Assembly (NCBI GenBank): GCA_946408995.1
Contig: CAMJUL010000018.1
Span: 1-55,507 of the forward strand
Length of the DNA stretch: 55,507 nt
Source of the DNA: an uncultured Clostridia bacterium
Lineage (GTDB): Bacteria; Bacillota; Clostridia; Christensenellales; Aristaeellaceae
Reading direction: 5' to 3'
The notes beneath the pieces were generated by a model that saw nothing but the letters and a program-made list of their open reading frames with translations, ran no database searches and was not told where the DNA came from. A program made the translations under genes and the position numbers. Shown piece by piece: positions 25,236-34,660 of the stretch (the stretch's first letter is position 1; the number at the start of each line of letters is the position of its first letter).

Positions 25236-25712
25236 ATGTATACCATGATTCCTTTCACCCGCAAAAACCTGATGGACCGCGCCGGCAGCCTGCTGGATGA
25301 CCGCTTTTTCCGTTCCCTGTTCAACATGAGCGACCTGTTTTCTCCGACCGGATTCCGCGTGGATGTCCGGGACCGGGAGGATGCGTACGTCCTGGAAGCC
25401 GAATTGCCCGGTGTTCCCCGGGATAAGCTGGACCTGAGCGTCGAAAAGGACGTGCTGACCATCAGCGCCGATTATGAAACCGACCGCAAGGACGATTCCG
25501 CCTGCTATTCCGAGCGCAGGACAGGCCATGTTTCCCGCTCCTTCAGCCTGGAGGGCATCCGGCAGGAGGACATCACCGCCGATTACCGGGACGGGATCCT
25601 CTATGTGACCCTGCCCAAGGCGCAGCCGGACGCCAAAGACGGACGCCGGCAGATCCGCATCGGAGAGGGGACTCATGAAACCGCCGATGCCCCAAAGGCG
25701 CCTGAAGCCTGA
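25236..25712 (+). CDS. hsp20: Hsp20/alpha-crystallin small heat-shock protein
   Basis: 158 residues from the ATG at 25236, which follows AAAGGAGG. A longer frame reaching 25119 would overlap the promoter and operators. The alpha-crystallin domain is clear: GFRVDVRDREDAYVLEAELPGV, a central strand set, then GILYVTLPKAQ. It forms oligomers that hold unfolded proteins for refolding by DnaK. The two CtsR boxes upstream place it in the class III heat-shock regulon, separate from the HrcA-controlled operon nearby. Confidence 0.96.
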   Translation: MYTMIPFTRKNLMDRAGSLLDDRFFRSLFNMSDLFSPTGFRVDVRDREDAYVLEAELPGVPRDKLDLSVEKDVLTISADYETDRKDDSACYSERRTGHVSRSFSLEGIRQEDITADYRDGILYVTLPKAQPDAKDGRRQIRIGEGTHETADAPKAPEA

Positions 25713-25745
25713 GGAAAACCGCTTTCCGTCTGTTCCATTCCACCC

Positions 25746-25777
25746 CGCGGCCGTACGGCTTCCCCCGTACGGCCGCG
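25746..25777 (+). terminator. Terminator of hsp20
   Basis: CGCGGCCGTACGG / CCGTACGGCCGCG around a 6-base loop followed by CTTTTGTTTT. Confidence 0.85.
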
Positions 25778-25795
25778 CTTTTGTTTTGTCCTGCC

Positions 25796-25824
25796 TTGAC
25801 GAGCGTTCCCGCATCGGGTACAAT
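25796..25824 (+). promoter_or_regulatory. Promoter of the GH27 gene
   Basis: TTGACG and TACAAT with exactly 17 bases between, 53 bases before the start codon. Confidence 0.75.
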
Positions 25825-25877
25825 ACCCCCGAAACACAAAAAACGGCGGCGAAACGCCGCTATACGGGAGGCAACGG

Positions 25878-27116
25878 ATGAACATCGCTCTGACCCCGCC
25901 CATGGGCTGGAACAGCTGGGACTGCTGGGGCGCCGCCGTCACGGAGGAAACGGTGCTCAAAAACGCCCGCTTCATGGCCGAAAACCTGAAACAATACGGC
26001 TGGGAATACGTGGTGGTGGATATCGAATGGTATCAGCCCACCGTTCAGACCCACGATTATATTCCCTTCGCGGAACTGTGCATGGACGAAAACGGCCGGC
26101 TCCAGCCCGCCGTCAACCGGTTCCCCTCCGCCGCGGGCGGGAAGGGCTTTGGACCCCTGGCGGAGCGCATCCATTCCATGGGGCTCAAATTCGGCATCCA
26201 TATCATGCGCGGACTTCCCCGCATGGCCGCCCATCGCCGCCTCCCCATCCTGGGGGCGGAGGGCACCTGCGCCGACGCCGCGGACCCCAACTCCGTCTGC
26301 GCCTGGAACCCGGACATGTACGGCCTCAAGTGCGATTCCCCCCTGGCCGCGGCCTGGTACCAAAGCATTTTCGACCAATACGCCGCCTGGGGCGTGGATT
26401 ATGTCAAATGCGACGACATCGCCCGGGAATATCCCCGGTGCGAAAGGGAGATCGAACTCATCTCCGAAGCCTGCCGGAAGTGCGGAAGGGACATCGTGCT
26501 CAGCCTGTCCCCGGGGCCTGCGCCCCTTGAAAAAGCGGAGCACCTGAAAACATACGCCAACCTCTGGCGCATCACCGATGACTTCTGGGATGAATGGCGC
26601 CTGCTGAAGGGCATGTTCGAGCGGGCCGAAAAATGGTGTGTCCACTCCGGACCCGGCCATTGGCCGGACGCGGACATGCTGCCCCTGGGGGCCCTGAGGC
26701 AGTGCTGGAACAAGGACGACCGCACCCGCTTCACCCCGGACGAGCAGCGCACCATGATGACCCTCTGGTGCATGCTGCGCTCCCCTCTGATGGTGGGCGC
26801 GGACCTGAGCGTGCCGGATCCCTTCCTGCTCTCCCTACTGACCTGCCGGGAGGTGCTGGAAATCGAAAAACACTCCTTCTGCGCCCGTCCCCTGCGCACC
26901 ACCCCGGAGGAAGCCGCCTGGCTGGCCCCCCGCAAGGACGGAAAAGGCGCTTACGCCGCCGTGTTCAACCTGACGGACGAGCCAAGGCAGGTGTCCATCT
27001 CCCGCGAGGAGGCGGAGACGCCCTTCCAGAGCGCGAAGGAATTGTGGACCGGCCGGGAAGACAAGGACTTGAGCGCCCTGCTTCCGCCCCACGCCTGCGC
27101 CGTTTGGCGCCTGTGA
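25878..27116 (+). CDS. Glycoside hydrolase family 27 (alpha-galactosidase-like)
   Basis: Protein of 412 residues without signal peptide, so probably cytoplasmic. The family start LTPPMGWNSWDCWG is at residues 6-18. The (beta/alpha)8 barrel has WEYVVVDIEWYQP, and YVKCDD at 175-180, where Asp179 should be the nucleophile. A later WRITDDFWD probably carries the acid/base Asp. PDADMLPLG and the MTLWCMLRSPLMVGADL segment are also typical. The C-terminal beta domain ends the protein. Members hydrolyse alpha-galactosides or, in related bacterial forms, other alpha-glycosides; the exact specificity is unproven. It is a single-gene unit with its own promoter and terminator. Confidence 0.9.
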   Translation: MNIALTPPMGWNSWDCWGAAVTEETVLKNARFMAENLKQYGWEYVVVDIEWYQPTVQTHDYIPFAELCMDENGRLQPAVNRFPSAAGGKGFGPLAERIHSMGLKFGIHIMRGLPRMAAHRRLPILGAEGTCADAADPNSVCAWNPDMYGLKCDSPLAAAWYQSIFDQYAAWGVDYVKCDDIAREYPRCEREIELISEACRKCGRDIVLSLSPGPAPLEKAEHLKTYANLWRITDDFWDEWRLLKGMFERAEKWCVHSGPGHWPDADMLPLGALRQCWNKDDRTRFTPDEQRTMMTLWCMLRSPLMVGADLSVPDPFLLSLLTCREVLEIEKHSFCARPLRTTPEEAAWLAPRKDGKGAYAAVFNLTDEPRQVSISREEAETPFQSAKELWTGREDKDLSALLPPHACAVWRL

Positions 27117-27123
27117 CCCCGTC

Positions 27124-27155
27124 AAAAAAGGATGCGTCTTTCGCATCCTTTTTTC
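27124..27155. terminator. Bidirectional terminator after GH27
   Basis: AAAAAAGGATGCG / CGCATCCTTTTTT with a 5-base loop, shared by the convergent GH27 and acyltransferase genes. Confidence 0.85.
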
Positions 27156-27177
27156 TTTGCTCTTTTTGCTTTCCGGG

Positions 27178-27846
27178 CTACTCTTCCTCCCGGATGCCTT
27201 TGGCGATCCCGACGCACAACCCAGGCACCTGGGATTGAAAATCCGTCTGTTCGTCCCATTCAAGGGGGGCACTCACCAGAAACCTGTGGGCCTTCGTATC
27301 CAGATGCACCGGCCAGATACGGCATTTGCGGCCGGTGCGCTTGTAATGGCGGGGAAGCAGGTACAAAAAGCCCTCGTTGATGTGCGCGCCGCCCTCATGG
27401 CTCTTGTAGCCGTCCGGGATCCCCGGGAAAATGATCAGGCTTTTCCCCTCTTCCAGAAGGGTCAGACTTTCCCGCATCGTCTCCAGCGCCTTGGGCCCGT
27501 GGTAGACCTTCACATACGGCACGGACCGGAGCACCGGGGGCAGCAGCGCCGCCGCGATATAGGGCACTGTCACGTTGTACAAAGGGGCCAGGCGGGCCTT
27601 GGGATTCCACCAGTAGTCCTGCCGCACGTAGGCCGGCACGTCCCTGGCGCTCATGGCGTTGGCGTAGATCCAATTGTAGCCGCGCACCGGAAAATGCACC
27701 GCCATGCTCAGCGGCCCCATGGCCCGGGCGTGGTTGCACACGAAAATGCTCTCCTGTCCGTCCCAGGGAACCTGCCAGACCGTTTCAAAGCGGGGGCCGA
27801 GGGTCTTGATCACGGCGCTCCCCACACGAAAAAACCGTTCTCCCAT
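27178..27846 (-). CDS. PlsC-like lysophospholipid acyltransferase
   Basis: Protein of 222 residues. The PlsC-like pattern is ESIFVCNHARAMGPLSM, in place of the usual NHxxxxD box, and LIIFPGIPDG in place of the FPEGT block. The catalytic His is present, but the following acidic residue of HxxxxD is Gly here. It could therefore be a divergent or inactive acyltransferase. It lies 11 bases downstream of araD and appears to be the last gene of the sugar-kinase operon, an unusual neighbour for lipid metabolism. Confidence 0.6.
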   Translation of the reverse strand: MGERFFRVGSAVIKTLGPRFETVWQVPWDGQESIFVCNHARAMGPLSMAVHFPVRGYNWIYANAMSARDVPAYVRQDYWWNPKARLAPLYNVTVPYIAAALLPPVLRSVPYVKVYHGPKALETMRESLTLLEEGKSLIIFPGIPDGYKSHEGGAHINEGFLYLLPRHYKRTGRKCRIWPVHLDTKAHRFLVSAPLEWDEQTDFQSQVPGLCVGIAKGIREEE

Positions 27847-27857
27847 ATCTTCTTCCG

Positions 27858-28559
27858 TCAGTTCTTGCTCTGTCCGTAATACGCGTTGGGTCCGTGCTTG
27901 CGCAGGTAATGCTTGTCCAAAAGTTCCTGCTGCATGCGGCCGGCCTTGGGGTTGAGCATCAGCGCGTGCAGATCCATGAAGGCCACCTCCTCCATGACCA
28001 CCGCGTTGTGGACGGCGTTCATAGCGTCGGTGCCAAAGGCGAAGGGCCCGTGGCCGTACACGTTGACGCCGGGCACCTGCGCGGGATCCACCCCCCGGTT
28101 CCGGAAGGTCTCCGCGATGACAAGGCCGGTCTCCTTCTCATATTCCCCGGCAATCTCCTCGGGGGTCATGGGCCGGGTGCAGGGGATGTCCCCGTAGAAG
28201 TAATCCCCGTGGGTGGTCCCCATGGCAGGGATATCCATGCCCGCCTGGGCAAAGGCCACCGAATAGCGGCTGTGGGTGTGCACAATACCGCCCAGCTGGG
28301 GAAAGGCCCGGTACAGCACCACGTGGGTGTCCGTATCGGAGGAGGGGTTCCATTTGCCCTCCACCACCTTTCCGTCCAGGTCCACCACCACCATGTCCTC
28401 CGGCTTCATCCCGTCGTACTCGATGCCGGAGGGCTTGATCACCACCAGGCCGCTGTCCCTGTCCAGGGCGGACACATTGCCCCAGGTAAAGGTCACCAGG
28501 CCGTACCTGGGCAGTTCCAGATTGGCCCTGCAAACGATTTCTTTTAATTGCTCAAGCAT
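27858..28559 (-). CDS. araD: L-ribulose-5-phosphate 4-epimerase
   Basis: Protein of 233 residues of the class II aldolase/AraD family. [18 protein letters not shown], the zinc-binding [16 protein letters not shown] (two His) and the later GHGPFAFG (third His) are present; the C-terminal YGQSKN is typical of AraD. It converts L-ribulose 5-phosphate to D-xylulose 5-phosphate for the pentose phosphate pathway. An AGAGGAG site overlaps the stop of the upstream kinase gene, so the two are coupled. Confidence 0.93.
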   Translation of the reverse strand: MLEQLKEIVCRANLELPRYGLVTFTWGNVSALDRDSGLVVIKPSGIEYDGMKPEDMVVVDLDGKVVEGKWNPSSDTDTHVVLYRAFPQLGGIVHTHSRYSVAFAQAGMDIPAMGTTHGDYFYGDIPCTRPMTPEEIAGEYEKETGLVIAETFRNRGVDPAQVPGVNVYGHGPFAFGTDAMNAVHNAVVMEEVAFMDLHALMLNPKAGRMQQELLDKHYLRKHGPNAYYGQSKN

Positions 28560-28574
28560 TTTTGTTTCTCCTCT

Positions 28575-30116
28575 TTATGCGTCTTCTTCCAGCAGCGTCC
28601 TCTCGGCCTTCAGGGCGGCCCGGTAATCCCGCATCCATTTTTCAAAGCCGGCCTCGTCCGCGGCGTCCGGCTGAAGCACCACGGCCTTCACGTCCCTGAA
28701 CACCTTTCCGTCCAGGAAATCCTCCAGCGTTTCGCCCGGGCCCTTCATCAGCATATACAGCGTCAGGAGCGCCATGCCGTAGGGCCCGCCCTCCCCGGCC
28801 GTTTCCATGCAGGAAATGGGGGCGCCGCAGGCCGCGGCCATGTACCTTTGCCCCACGCCGGGGGTCTTGAACAGTCCGCCGTGCCCGGTCAGGGAATCGA
28901 TGGCGGCGCCTTCCTCCCGCAGGATGTCCATGCCGATTTTCAGCGTAGCCATGGTGGAATACAGGGAGGCGCGCATGAAATTGGCCAGGGTAAAGGGGCT
29001 TTCCGGCCGGCGCAGCACCATGGGCCTGCCCGAATCCATGTGGGTCACGCCCTCCCCGGCCATGTAGTTGACCACCACCATGCCCGGGTCCGCGTCCCCT
29101 TCCAGGCTCTTTTGATAGAGCTTGGTAAACACTTCTCCCCTGTCCGGGTCCGCCCCGAAGAGCCGTGCCGTTTCCGTCAGCACATTGGCCCAGGCGTTGA
29201 AGTCGTTGGTGCAGTTGTTGCAGTGCACCATGGCCACCTCCCGCCCGGCGGGGGTCGTCACCACGTCCAACTCCTCATGTACCCGGGACAGGGGTTTTTC
29301 CAGCACCACCATGGAGAAGATCGACGTTCCCGCCGACACATTGCCCGTCCGCTCCCGCACCGCGTTGGTGGCGGTCATGCCGGTGCCCGCGTCGCCCTCC
29401 GGCGGGGCAAAGGGCAGTCCCTCCGGCAGCAGTCCCTCCAGCAGTCCGGCCCCCTCCCGGGTCAGCTTTCCCGCGTCCTCGCCTGCCTTAAGCACCCCGG
29501 GCAGCAGATCACGCAGCTTCCAGGGCCGCTCCCGGATGGCCGGAAGGGAGTCGAAGGCCGCCATCATCCGCTGATCGTAATCCAGCGTCTTGGGATCGAT
29601 GGGGAACATGCCGCTGGCTTCCCCCACCCCCAGGGCGTTGACGCCGGTCAGGGCATGGTGGATATACCCCGCCAGGGTGGTGATGTGGGCGATGCGGTCA
29701 ATGTGCGCCTCCCCGTTCAGCACCGCCTGGTACAGGTGGGCGATGGACCACCTTTGGGGCACGTTGAAGTCAAACAGAGCCGTCAGCTCCGCGGCGGCCG
29801 GCCCCGTCATGGTGTTCTGCCAGGTCCTGAAGGGGGTCAGCAGGTTCCAGTCCCGGTCAAAGGCCAGGTAGCCGTGCATCATGGCGGAGACCCCCATGGC
29901 GCTGACCTTGTCCAGGTCCGCGGTTTTCCGCAGGGCGTCCTTCAACCCCGCCCAGGCGTCCTTCAGGTCATAGGTCCACACCCCGTTCACACAGTCGCTT
30001 TTCCACAGATGATCCCCGGAGGCGATCATCCGGAAGGCATCGTCCACCACGGCGGTCTTGATGCGTGTCGATCCGAACTCGACCCCCAGGGCCGCTTTCT
30101 TTCCCGTATCCGGCAT
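28575..30116 (-). CDS. FGGY-family carbohydrate kinase (ribulokinase-like)
   Basis: About 513 residues from the ATG at 30116; upstream in-frame codons lack coding support. It has the ASKHA phosphate-1 motif in ALGVEFGSTRIKTAVVDD, MGVSAMMHGYLAF, and the later GHGGLFKTPGVGQRYMAAACG typical of FGGY kinases. It phosphorylates a pentulose or similar sugar. Adjacency to araD suggests L-ribulose as substrate, feeding the epimerase, but the FGGY family cannot be assigned to one sugar by eye. The ribosome binding site is weak (GGGGAAAAG). Confidence 0.88.
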   Translation of the reverse strand: MPDTGKKAALGVEFGSTRIKTAVVDDAFRMIASGDHLWKSDCVNGVWTYDLKDAWAGLKDALRKTADLDKVSAMGVSAMMHGYLAFDRDWNLLTPFRTWQNTMTGPAAAELTALFDFNVPQRWSIAHLYQAVLNGEAHIDRIAHITTLAGYIHHALTGVNALGVGEASGMFPIDPKTLDYDQRMMAAFDSLPAIRERPWKLRDLLPGVLKAGEDAGKLTREGAGLLEGLLPEGLPFAPPEGDAGTGMTATNAVRERTGNVSAGTSIFSMVVLEKPLSRVHEELDVVTTPAGREVAMVHCNNCTNDFNAWANVLTETARLFGADPDRGEVFTKLYQKSLEGDADPGMVVVNYMAGEGVTHMDSGRPMVLRRPESPFTLANFMRASLYSTMATLKIGMDILREEGAAIDSLTGHGGLFKTPGVGQRYMAAACGAPISCMETAGEGGPYGMALLTLYMLMKGPGETLEDFLDGKVFRDVKAVVLQPDAADEAGFEKWMRDYRAALKAERTLLEEDA

Positions 30117-30223
30117 ACGCTTTTCCCCGCTTTCCTGTTTGTCTTGCTTCGAAGGTTTTGCCTGTATTATAGCGGATATACGCAGGCTTGTCAAAACCCG
30201 TCTTCCTTCCGGAAGGCCGAAAA

Positions 30224-30262
30224 AGGGCATTCAACGCCGCTGTCCGCAGCGTTGAATGCCCT
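30224..30262 (-). terminator. Terminator of the M16 peptidase gene
   Basis: AGGGCATTCAACGC / GCGTTGAATGCCCT, a perfect 14-bp stem. On the minus strand it is followed by TTTTT. Confidence 0.8.
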
Positions 30263-30307
30263 GCTTATTGGGTTTTCAGCCCTGTCGGGCCGGGATGAAC
30301 GGAAGGA

Positions 30308-33300
30308 TCACTCCGCGAAGAGGCCGTAGAGGACCTGAGCCAGTTCTTCCCTGGTCATTTCCGCCTTGGGACGGAAGGTCCCGTCCTCGCCCTTAAGCGC
30401 CAGTTCATAGGTCAGGGCCAGGCCGACGCCAGAAACGCACTCTGGCGCGATCTCCGCGCCGTCGGCGCATTCGGCCGCCGCGTCCACCTGGGAGGGCAGT
30501 TCCTGGCCGAACAGGCCCATGATCAGCCCCGGCAGATAGCCGCAGACCTGCTCACGGGTCAGAACGGTGTCCGGGCTCTCCTCCGGCAGCAGGCCGTGGC
30601 CCGCCAGGAAGGACACGGCTTCGGCCTGGGCAGAGGCGTCTCCGCCCACGACCCCGTAGATGGACCCGGCCAGTTCCCCCAGGGTGGCGGGCAGGCTGAC
30701 GCCGAAGGTTTCCCCGTCCGCGGCCTCCATCAGGTGGTTTTCGTATACATAGCGCACCGCGTCATAGTAGGCGCTGTCCTCCGGAACGTCCGTGAGCACC
30801 ACCTGCGTGGCGTCCACAGACCCGAAGGGATTGAGCACCCGGTCGAACAGGGCCGCTTCCCCGTTGATGGCCGCGGCTCCGCCGGCCGTCACATAGCCGC
30901 CGTTCTCGTTCAGGCGGTTGAGCATGTCCGCGTAGCCGGCGATGTTTTCCGCCTTGACGCCCTTGATCTGGCGCATGTATTCCAGGGTGGTTTCCGCGCT
31001 CTCGCCGTTCATCACGTCAGTCATGGCCGCATAAGCGCCGCTCAATTCGCCCGAGGACTGGGCATAGCCCGCGTAGGTGGAGAGGATGTAGCCGTTCAGG
31101 GTCTCCTGATCCAGTTGGGTCCCGGCGGCAAAGTCGCCAATTCCCTTGTACACCTCGTAGCTCTTGCCTACGTTGGGATCCCGGTAGGTGTACAGCAGGA
31201 AGCCGTCTGCCAGCGCCGCGGCATAGGCGCCGTAAGCGCCGTACACGTCCCTGAGGCCGGGCATCAGGTAGGCGTCGCTCAGAAGGTTCGCCAGCACGTC
31301 CAGGTCTGCGCTGTAGTCCTCCAGGCCCAATTCCTCCCAGGAGGCGGTCAAAACGTTGTAATTCACGTTCGCGTCCAGGATAATGGCCTCCTTCTTCCCG
31401 GGCACGTCGAAGGTGTAGGCAGCCGGCTGGGTCTCCTGATTGTCCAGTTTGTCCAGGAATTCGCCCGCGGCCTTCAGATGGGACTGATAGCCTTTTTCGT
31501 TCCCGGCGTAGCCGGAAACCGCGCCCCAGCTGTTTTTCAGCATCGTCCGCACGGTCTCCAGGGCTCCGGTCACCGCCTCGGGGCTGGTCTCCAGGGCCTC
31601 CTCCACCTGGCCCAGGAACTCCCAATAGGGCAGCAACTGGGTGTGGAAGACGTAGGCGGAGGAATCGGAGTAGCGGCTCTCGGCGTAATTGTACGCCAGA
31701 CTGACGGGATTGGAGGTCAGGCTGTTCTTCAGGGACGTCCTTTGCCCGCTGACAAAATCGCGGATCTGGTCCACCTTGGAATAATCGCTGGCAAACAGCG
31801 TCTCGTACAGGAGCGCGTACGCCTCGTCCATCTCATCGTCCAGGGCGATGAAGTTCAGACGGAAGAAGGGATGGCCCGTCTCCCCGTCCGGGGTATAGTA
31901 GGCGGTGTTGGAGGAATAGTTGTACAGGTACCTTTCAAAGGCCTGGGCCAGCTGCCCGCGGGTGTAGTTTTCGGTATCCACCTGGCCAAGCAGCTGCACG
32001 TACAGCCTGTACCACAGCAGGGCCTCCTGGGGAATGGCAGAGGCGTCCAGCATCAGGTAGCCCATGCCCAGGCCGTCGGTGTTGGCCCTGGCAAACAGGC
32101 GGCGGATGTTCTTTTCGTCGGTTTCGTCGGTGATTTCGTATTCGCGCACCTCTTCGGGCAGCGTGTCAATGCTGACCGCCTGCAGGGAGCGCAGCGCCTC
32201 CGCAAGGCCCTCGGCGCTTTCTTCCTGACCCCGGGCCAGGGTAGCGTCCACGATGGCCTGCTTTTCTTCATCGGTCATGGCGGCCTTCTTTTCGGCCAGG
32301 GACGCCTTCAGGGCCTCGTCCTGGGCTTCTCTGCCGCCCACCTCGGGGCTGGTGACCACGGTGACGCACACCGCGCCGTCCTTCAGGATCAGGTCCTTCA
32401 CCGCGGCGGAATAGGCGCCGCTCTCGTTCAGTCGGGCAAAGTGTTCCTCGGTGTAAAGGTCCTCGGCAAACTGGTAGGGTTTATCCGTCATGTACCAGTA
32501 ATACAGCACGCTGCTCAGGATGTCTTCCCCAATGGTGCCGGATTCGCTCACCAGCAGGGTGTTCATGCGCTCGCTGTGGGATACGGAATCCAGAAGCTCG
32601 GCGCTGAAGGGCTCCGCGGCCACCTTTTCCAGGGCCTCGCGGACCGCCTGCTGCAGCACGGGCGCGTCCTCGGCGTTCACGTTCCCAGCTTCCACGATCA
32701 GGCTTTTGCCGTATTTGCCGTTGGAGATGTAGGTGGACACCTCAGCGGTGGGAAGCTTTTCCCTCAGCACGTCCCCCAGGGGCGAGGCGGAGGAATTAAG
32801 CACGGTGGTCAGAAGATCCAGCGCGTCCATCTGCTCCTCCGTGGCGTCCTCCACCGGCCAGGTCATGGTGATGATGCTGCCGCCCTTGGGATCGGTATCC
32901 GCGGTGACGGGGAAGGTGTAATACAGGGTGTCGCTCTTGTCTGCCACGGTGCCGGTGCGGTCAAAAACGAACTCCTTCTTATCATACTGGGAGAAATACC
33001 CGTCCAGCAGGCTCAGGAAGTTCTCCACATGGTCAAAGCTGCCGTACAGCACCGTCAGGGAGTTGGAGGGATGATAGTACAGGTCGTGGTATTCCCGGAT
33101 GCTGTCCCAGGTCATGTCCGGGATGTACACGGGATTGCCGCCCGTGGTGTTCCCCTGCAGGCTGCCGGGATAGACCGCGCGGGTGTTGTTCTGGTTATGG
33201 GCGTGGGCGATGGAGTAGGCGCCGCTCATCTCGGAATAGACCGTGCCCTCGATGGTCAGGTCGTCCTCCAGGGAATCCATGGCATAGCGCCAGGCTTCCT

Positions 33301-33811
33301 CCCGGAAGATGCTCTCGTCCTCCATGACCATGGGGTTGAACACGCTGTCCACATAGAAATCCGTCGTCGCCAGCAGCTGCTCCTCGCTCAGGGAGGTGTG
33401 ATGATAGCAGGTGAAGCCGTAGGTATAGGTGGAGGCGTTCATGTAGGTGTTGTAAGTCTGGCTGGAAACGTTGAAAAACAGCTCCTTGTAGGGGTATTTC
33501 TTCGATCCGTCCAGGGTGGAATGCTCAAACACGTGGGGGGTGCCGGTATCGTCCAGCGCGGGCGTGCGGAAGGACATGGAAAACAGCCGGTTGGTGTCGT
33601 CGTTTTTGATCCACATCACCTCTGCGCCGGTCTTGTCGTGGCCGAAGGTGAGGATCTGCGCGCCCAGCATGTCGTAGGGGGTCACTTCTGTCAGGGTGAA
33701 GTTTGCCGCCTGATCCCCCACCTTCCACGCCGTCTCCTCCTCCGCCAGGGCATTGGGAAGGCACACGGGAAGCATGGTCAGGGTCAGCGCCCAGGACAAC
33801 AGCTTTTTCAT
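30308..33811 (-). CDS. Secreted M16C (insulinase-family) metallopeptidase with S-layer-like C-terminus
   Basis: Protein of 1167 residues with a signal peptide (MKKLLSWALTLTMLPVCL...). The zinc site HxxEH is at residues 93-97 in TPHVFEHSTLDGS, and a second ligand region EEAWRYAMDS...EGTVYSEM follows. This matches presequence peptidase-type M16C enzymes, which have four M16 domains of about 1000 residues. The last 180 residues or so differ: they contain two or three stretches like SLH modules (EDSAYYDAVRYVYENHLM and DGTFRPKAEMTREELAQVLY). The enzyme is probably held at the cell wall by these modules and degrades peptides outside the cell. Confidence 0.9.
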   Translation of the reverse strand: MKKLLSWALTLTMLPVCLPNALAEEETAWKVGDQAANFTLTEVTPYDMLGAQILTFGHDKTGAEVMWIKNDDTNRLFSMSFRTPALDDTGTPHVFEHSTLDGSKKYPYKELFFNVSSQTYNTYMNASTYTYGFTCYHHTSLSEEQLLATTDFYVDSVFNPMVMEDESIFREEAWRYAMDSLEDDLTIEGTVYSEMSGAYSIAHAHNQNNTRAVYPGSLQGNTTGGNPVYIPDMTWDSIREYHDLYYHPSNSLTVLYGSFDHVENFLSLLDGYFSQYDKKEFVFDRTGTVADKSDTLYYTFPVTADTDPKGGSIITMTWPVEDATEEQMDALDLLTTVLNSSASPLGDVLREKLPTAEVSTYISNGKYGKSLIVEAGNVNAEDAPVLQQAVREALEKVAAEPFSAELLDSVSHSERMNTLLVSESGTIGEDILSSVLYYWYMTDKPYQFAEDLYTEEHFARLNESGAYSAAVKDLILKDGAVCVTVVTSPEVGGREAQDEALKASLAEKKAAMTDEEKQAIVDATLARGQEESAEGLAEALRSLQAVSIDTLPEEVREYEITDETDEKNIRRLFARANTDGLGMGYLMLDASAIPQEALLWYRLYVQLLGQVDTENYTRGQLAQAFERYLYNYSSNTAYYTPDGETGHPFFRLNFIALDDEMDEAYALLYETLFASDYSKVDQIRDFVSGQRTSLKNSLTSNPVSLAYNYAESRYSDSSAYVFHTQLLPYWEFLGQVEEALETSPEAVTGALETVRTMLKNSWGAVSGYAGNEKGYQSHLKAAGEFLDKLDNQETQPAAYTFDVPGKKEAIILDANVNYNVLTASWEELGLEDYSADLDVLANLLSDAYLMPGLRDVYGAYGAYAAALADGFLLYTYRDPNVGKSYEVYKGIGDFAAGTQLDQETLNGYILSTYAGYAQSSGELSGAYAAMTDVMNGESAETTLEYMRQIKGVKAENIAGYADMLNRLNENGGYVTAGGAAAINGEAALFDRVLNPFGSVDATQVVLTDVPEDSAYYDAVRYVYENHLMEAADGETFGVSLPATLGELAGSIYGVVGGDASAQAEAVSFLAGHGLLPEESPDTVLTREQVCGYLPGLIMGLFGQELPSQVDAAAECADGAEIAPECVSGVGLALTYELALKGEDGTFRPKAEMTREELAQVLYGLFAE

Positions 33812-33977
33812 GGTGTCTGTCTCCTTTTTTTAGTTTTTTGCTTCACGCCCTTCCCCTTTGGCCTTCAGGAGGACGGAAGCGGTCATCCCTTCCATTTTAT
33901 CACTTTATGGCTGCTTTGAATATCCCATTTTTTGCGTTTTTTTCTTTGGATCCCGCGCCTTTGGCCCGCTACAAGGC

Positions 33978-34006
33978 TGGCAAGATCCCCCGGAGAATGG
34001 TATACT
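33978..34006 (+). promoter_or_regulatory. Probable promoter of the DJ-1/PfpI gene
   Basis: TGGCAA and TATACT with 17-base spacing; TGG before the -10 box gives an extended element. Confidence 0.45.
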
Positions 34007-34039
34007 GCTGCTATCCATAGAACAGGAGGCGCACAGAAC

Positions 34040-34612
34040 ATGTCTGAAAGCAATCCTTCCGCCGCGATTTTCTTTGCCGACGGATGCGAGGAAATCGAAG
34101 GGCTGACCGTGGTGGACATTCTGTACCGCGCGGGCGTCCCGCTGAAAAAGGTATCCGTTTCCGATTCCCTGACGGTGGTCTCCAGCCATCGGCTTTCCTT
34201 CCAATGCGACAGCCTGATCGCCGACGAGGACCTGTCGCAGTACGATCTGCTGATCCTGCCCGGCGGCATTCCCGGCACCCTGAACCTGAAGGCCTGTCAG
34301 CCGCTCCGGGAGGCCATCCTCGCCTTCGCCGCCCAGGGCAAGGGGCTGGCCGCCATCTGCGCCGCCCCCAGCATCCTCGGGGATCTGGGGCTGCTCAAAG
34401 GCCGGCCCTGCGCCTGCAACCCCTCCTGGGAGAACGCCCTGACCGGGGCCGGCGCCAAGGTGGTCCGGCAGGAGGTGGTCCGGGACGGCGGCTTCATCAC
34501 CTCCCGGGGCATGGGCACCTCCATCCCCTTCGCCCTGGCCATCCTCGCCTTTCTCAAGGGAGAGGCCTGCGCGGAGGAAATGGCAAAAAAAATCGTCTAC
34601 CGCGCCGTATAA
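34040..34612 (+). CDS. DJ-1/PfpI family protein
   Basis: 190 residues from the ATG at 34040, which follows AGGAGG. Family features are AAIFFADGCEEIEGLTVVDIL, with the conserved Glu, then YDLLILPGGIPGT and the nucleophile-elbow AAICAAPSILGDLG with the reactive Cys. The best match is the YajL/ThiJ-type subfamily. Proposed roles of such proteins include protection from oxidative or glycation damage; the exact activity is not shown by sequence. Confidence 0.92.
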   Translation: MSESNPSAAIFFADGCEEIEGLTVVDILYRAGVPLKKVSVSDSLTVVSSHRLSFQCDSLIADEDLSQYDLLILPGGIPGTLNLKACQPLREAILAFAAQGKGLAAICAAPSILGDLGLLKGRPCACNPSWENALTGAGAKVVRQEVVRDGGFITSRGMGTSIPFALAILAFLKGEACAEEMAKKIVYRAV

Positions 34613-34618
34613 GGATCA

Positions 34619-34660
34619 GGGGCTGCCGCGAAAAAGCGGCAGCCCCCGGTTTTTTATTTT
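34619..34660. terminator. Terminator between DJ-1 and YcxB-like genes
   Basis: GGGGCTGCCGC / GCGGCAGCCCC with an AAAAA loop and a following T run on the plus strand. Confidence 0.85.

Noticed and set aside
30596-33919. Very long plus-strand open frame (about 1100 codons) opposite the M16 peptidase
   Set aside because: It is the antisense shadow of a GC-rich gene: low-complexity His/Gly/Val-rich translation, no motifs, no SD, while the minus strand encodes a recognisable peptidase.
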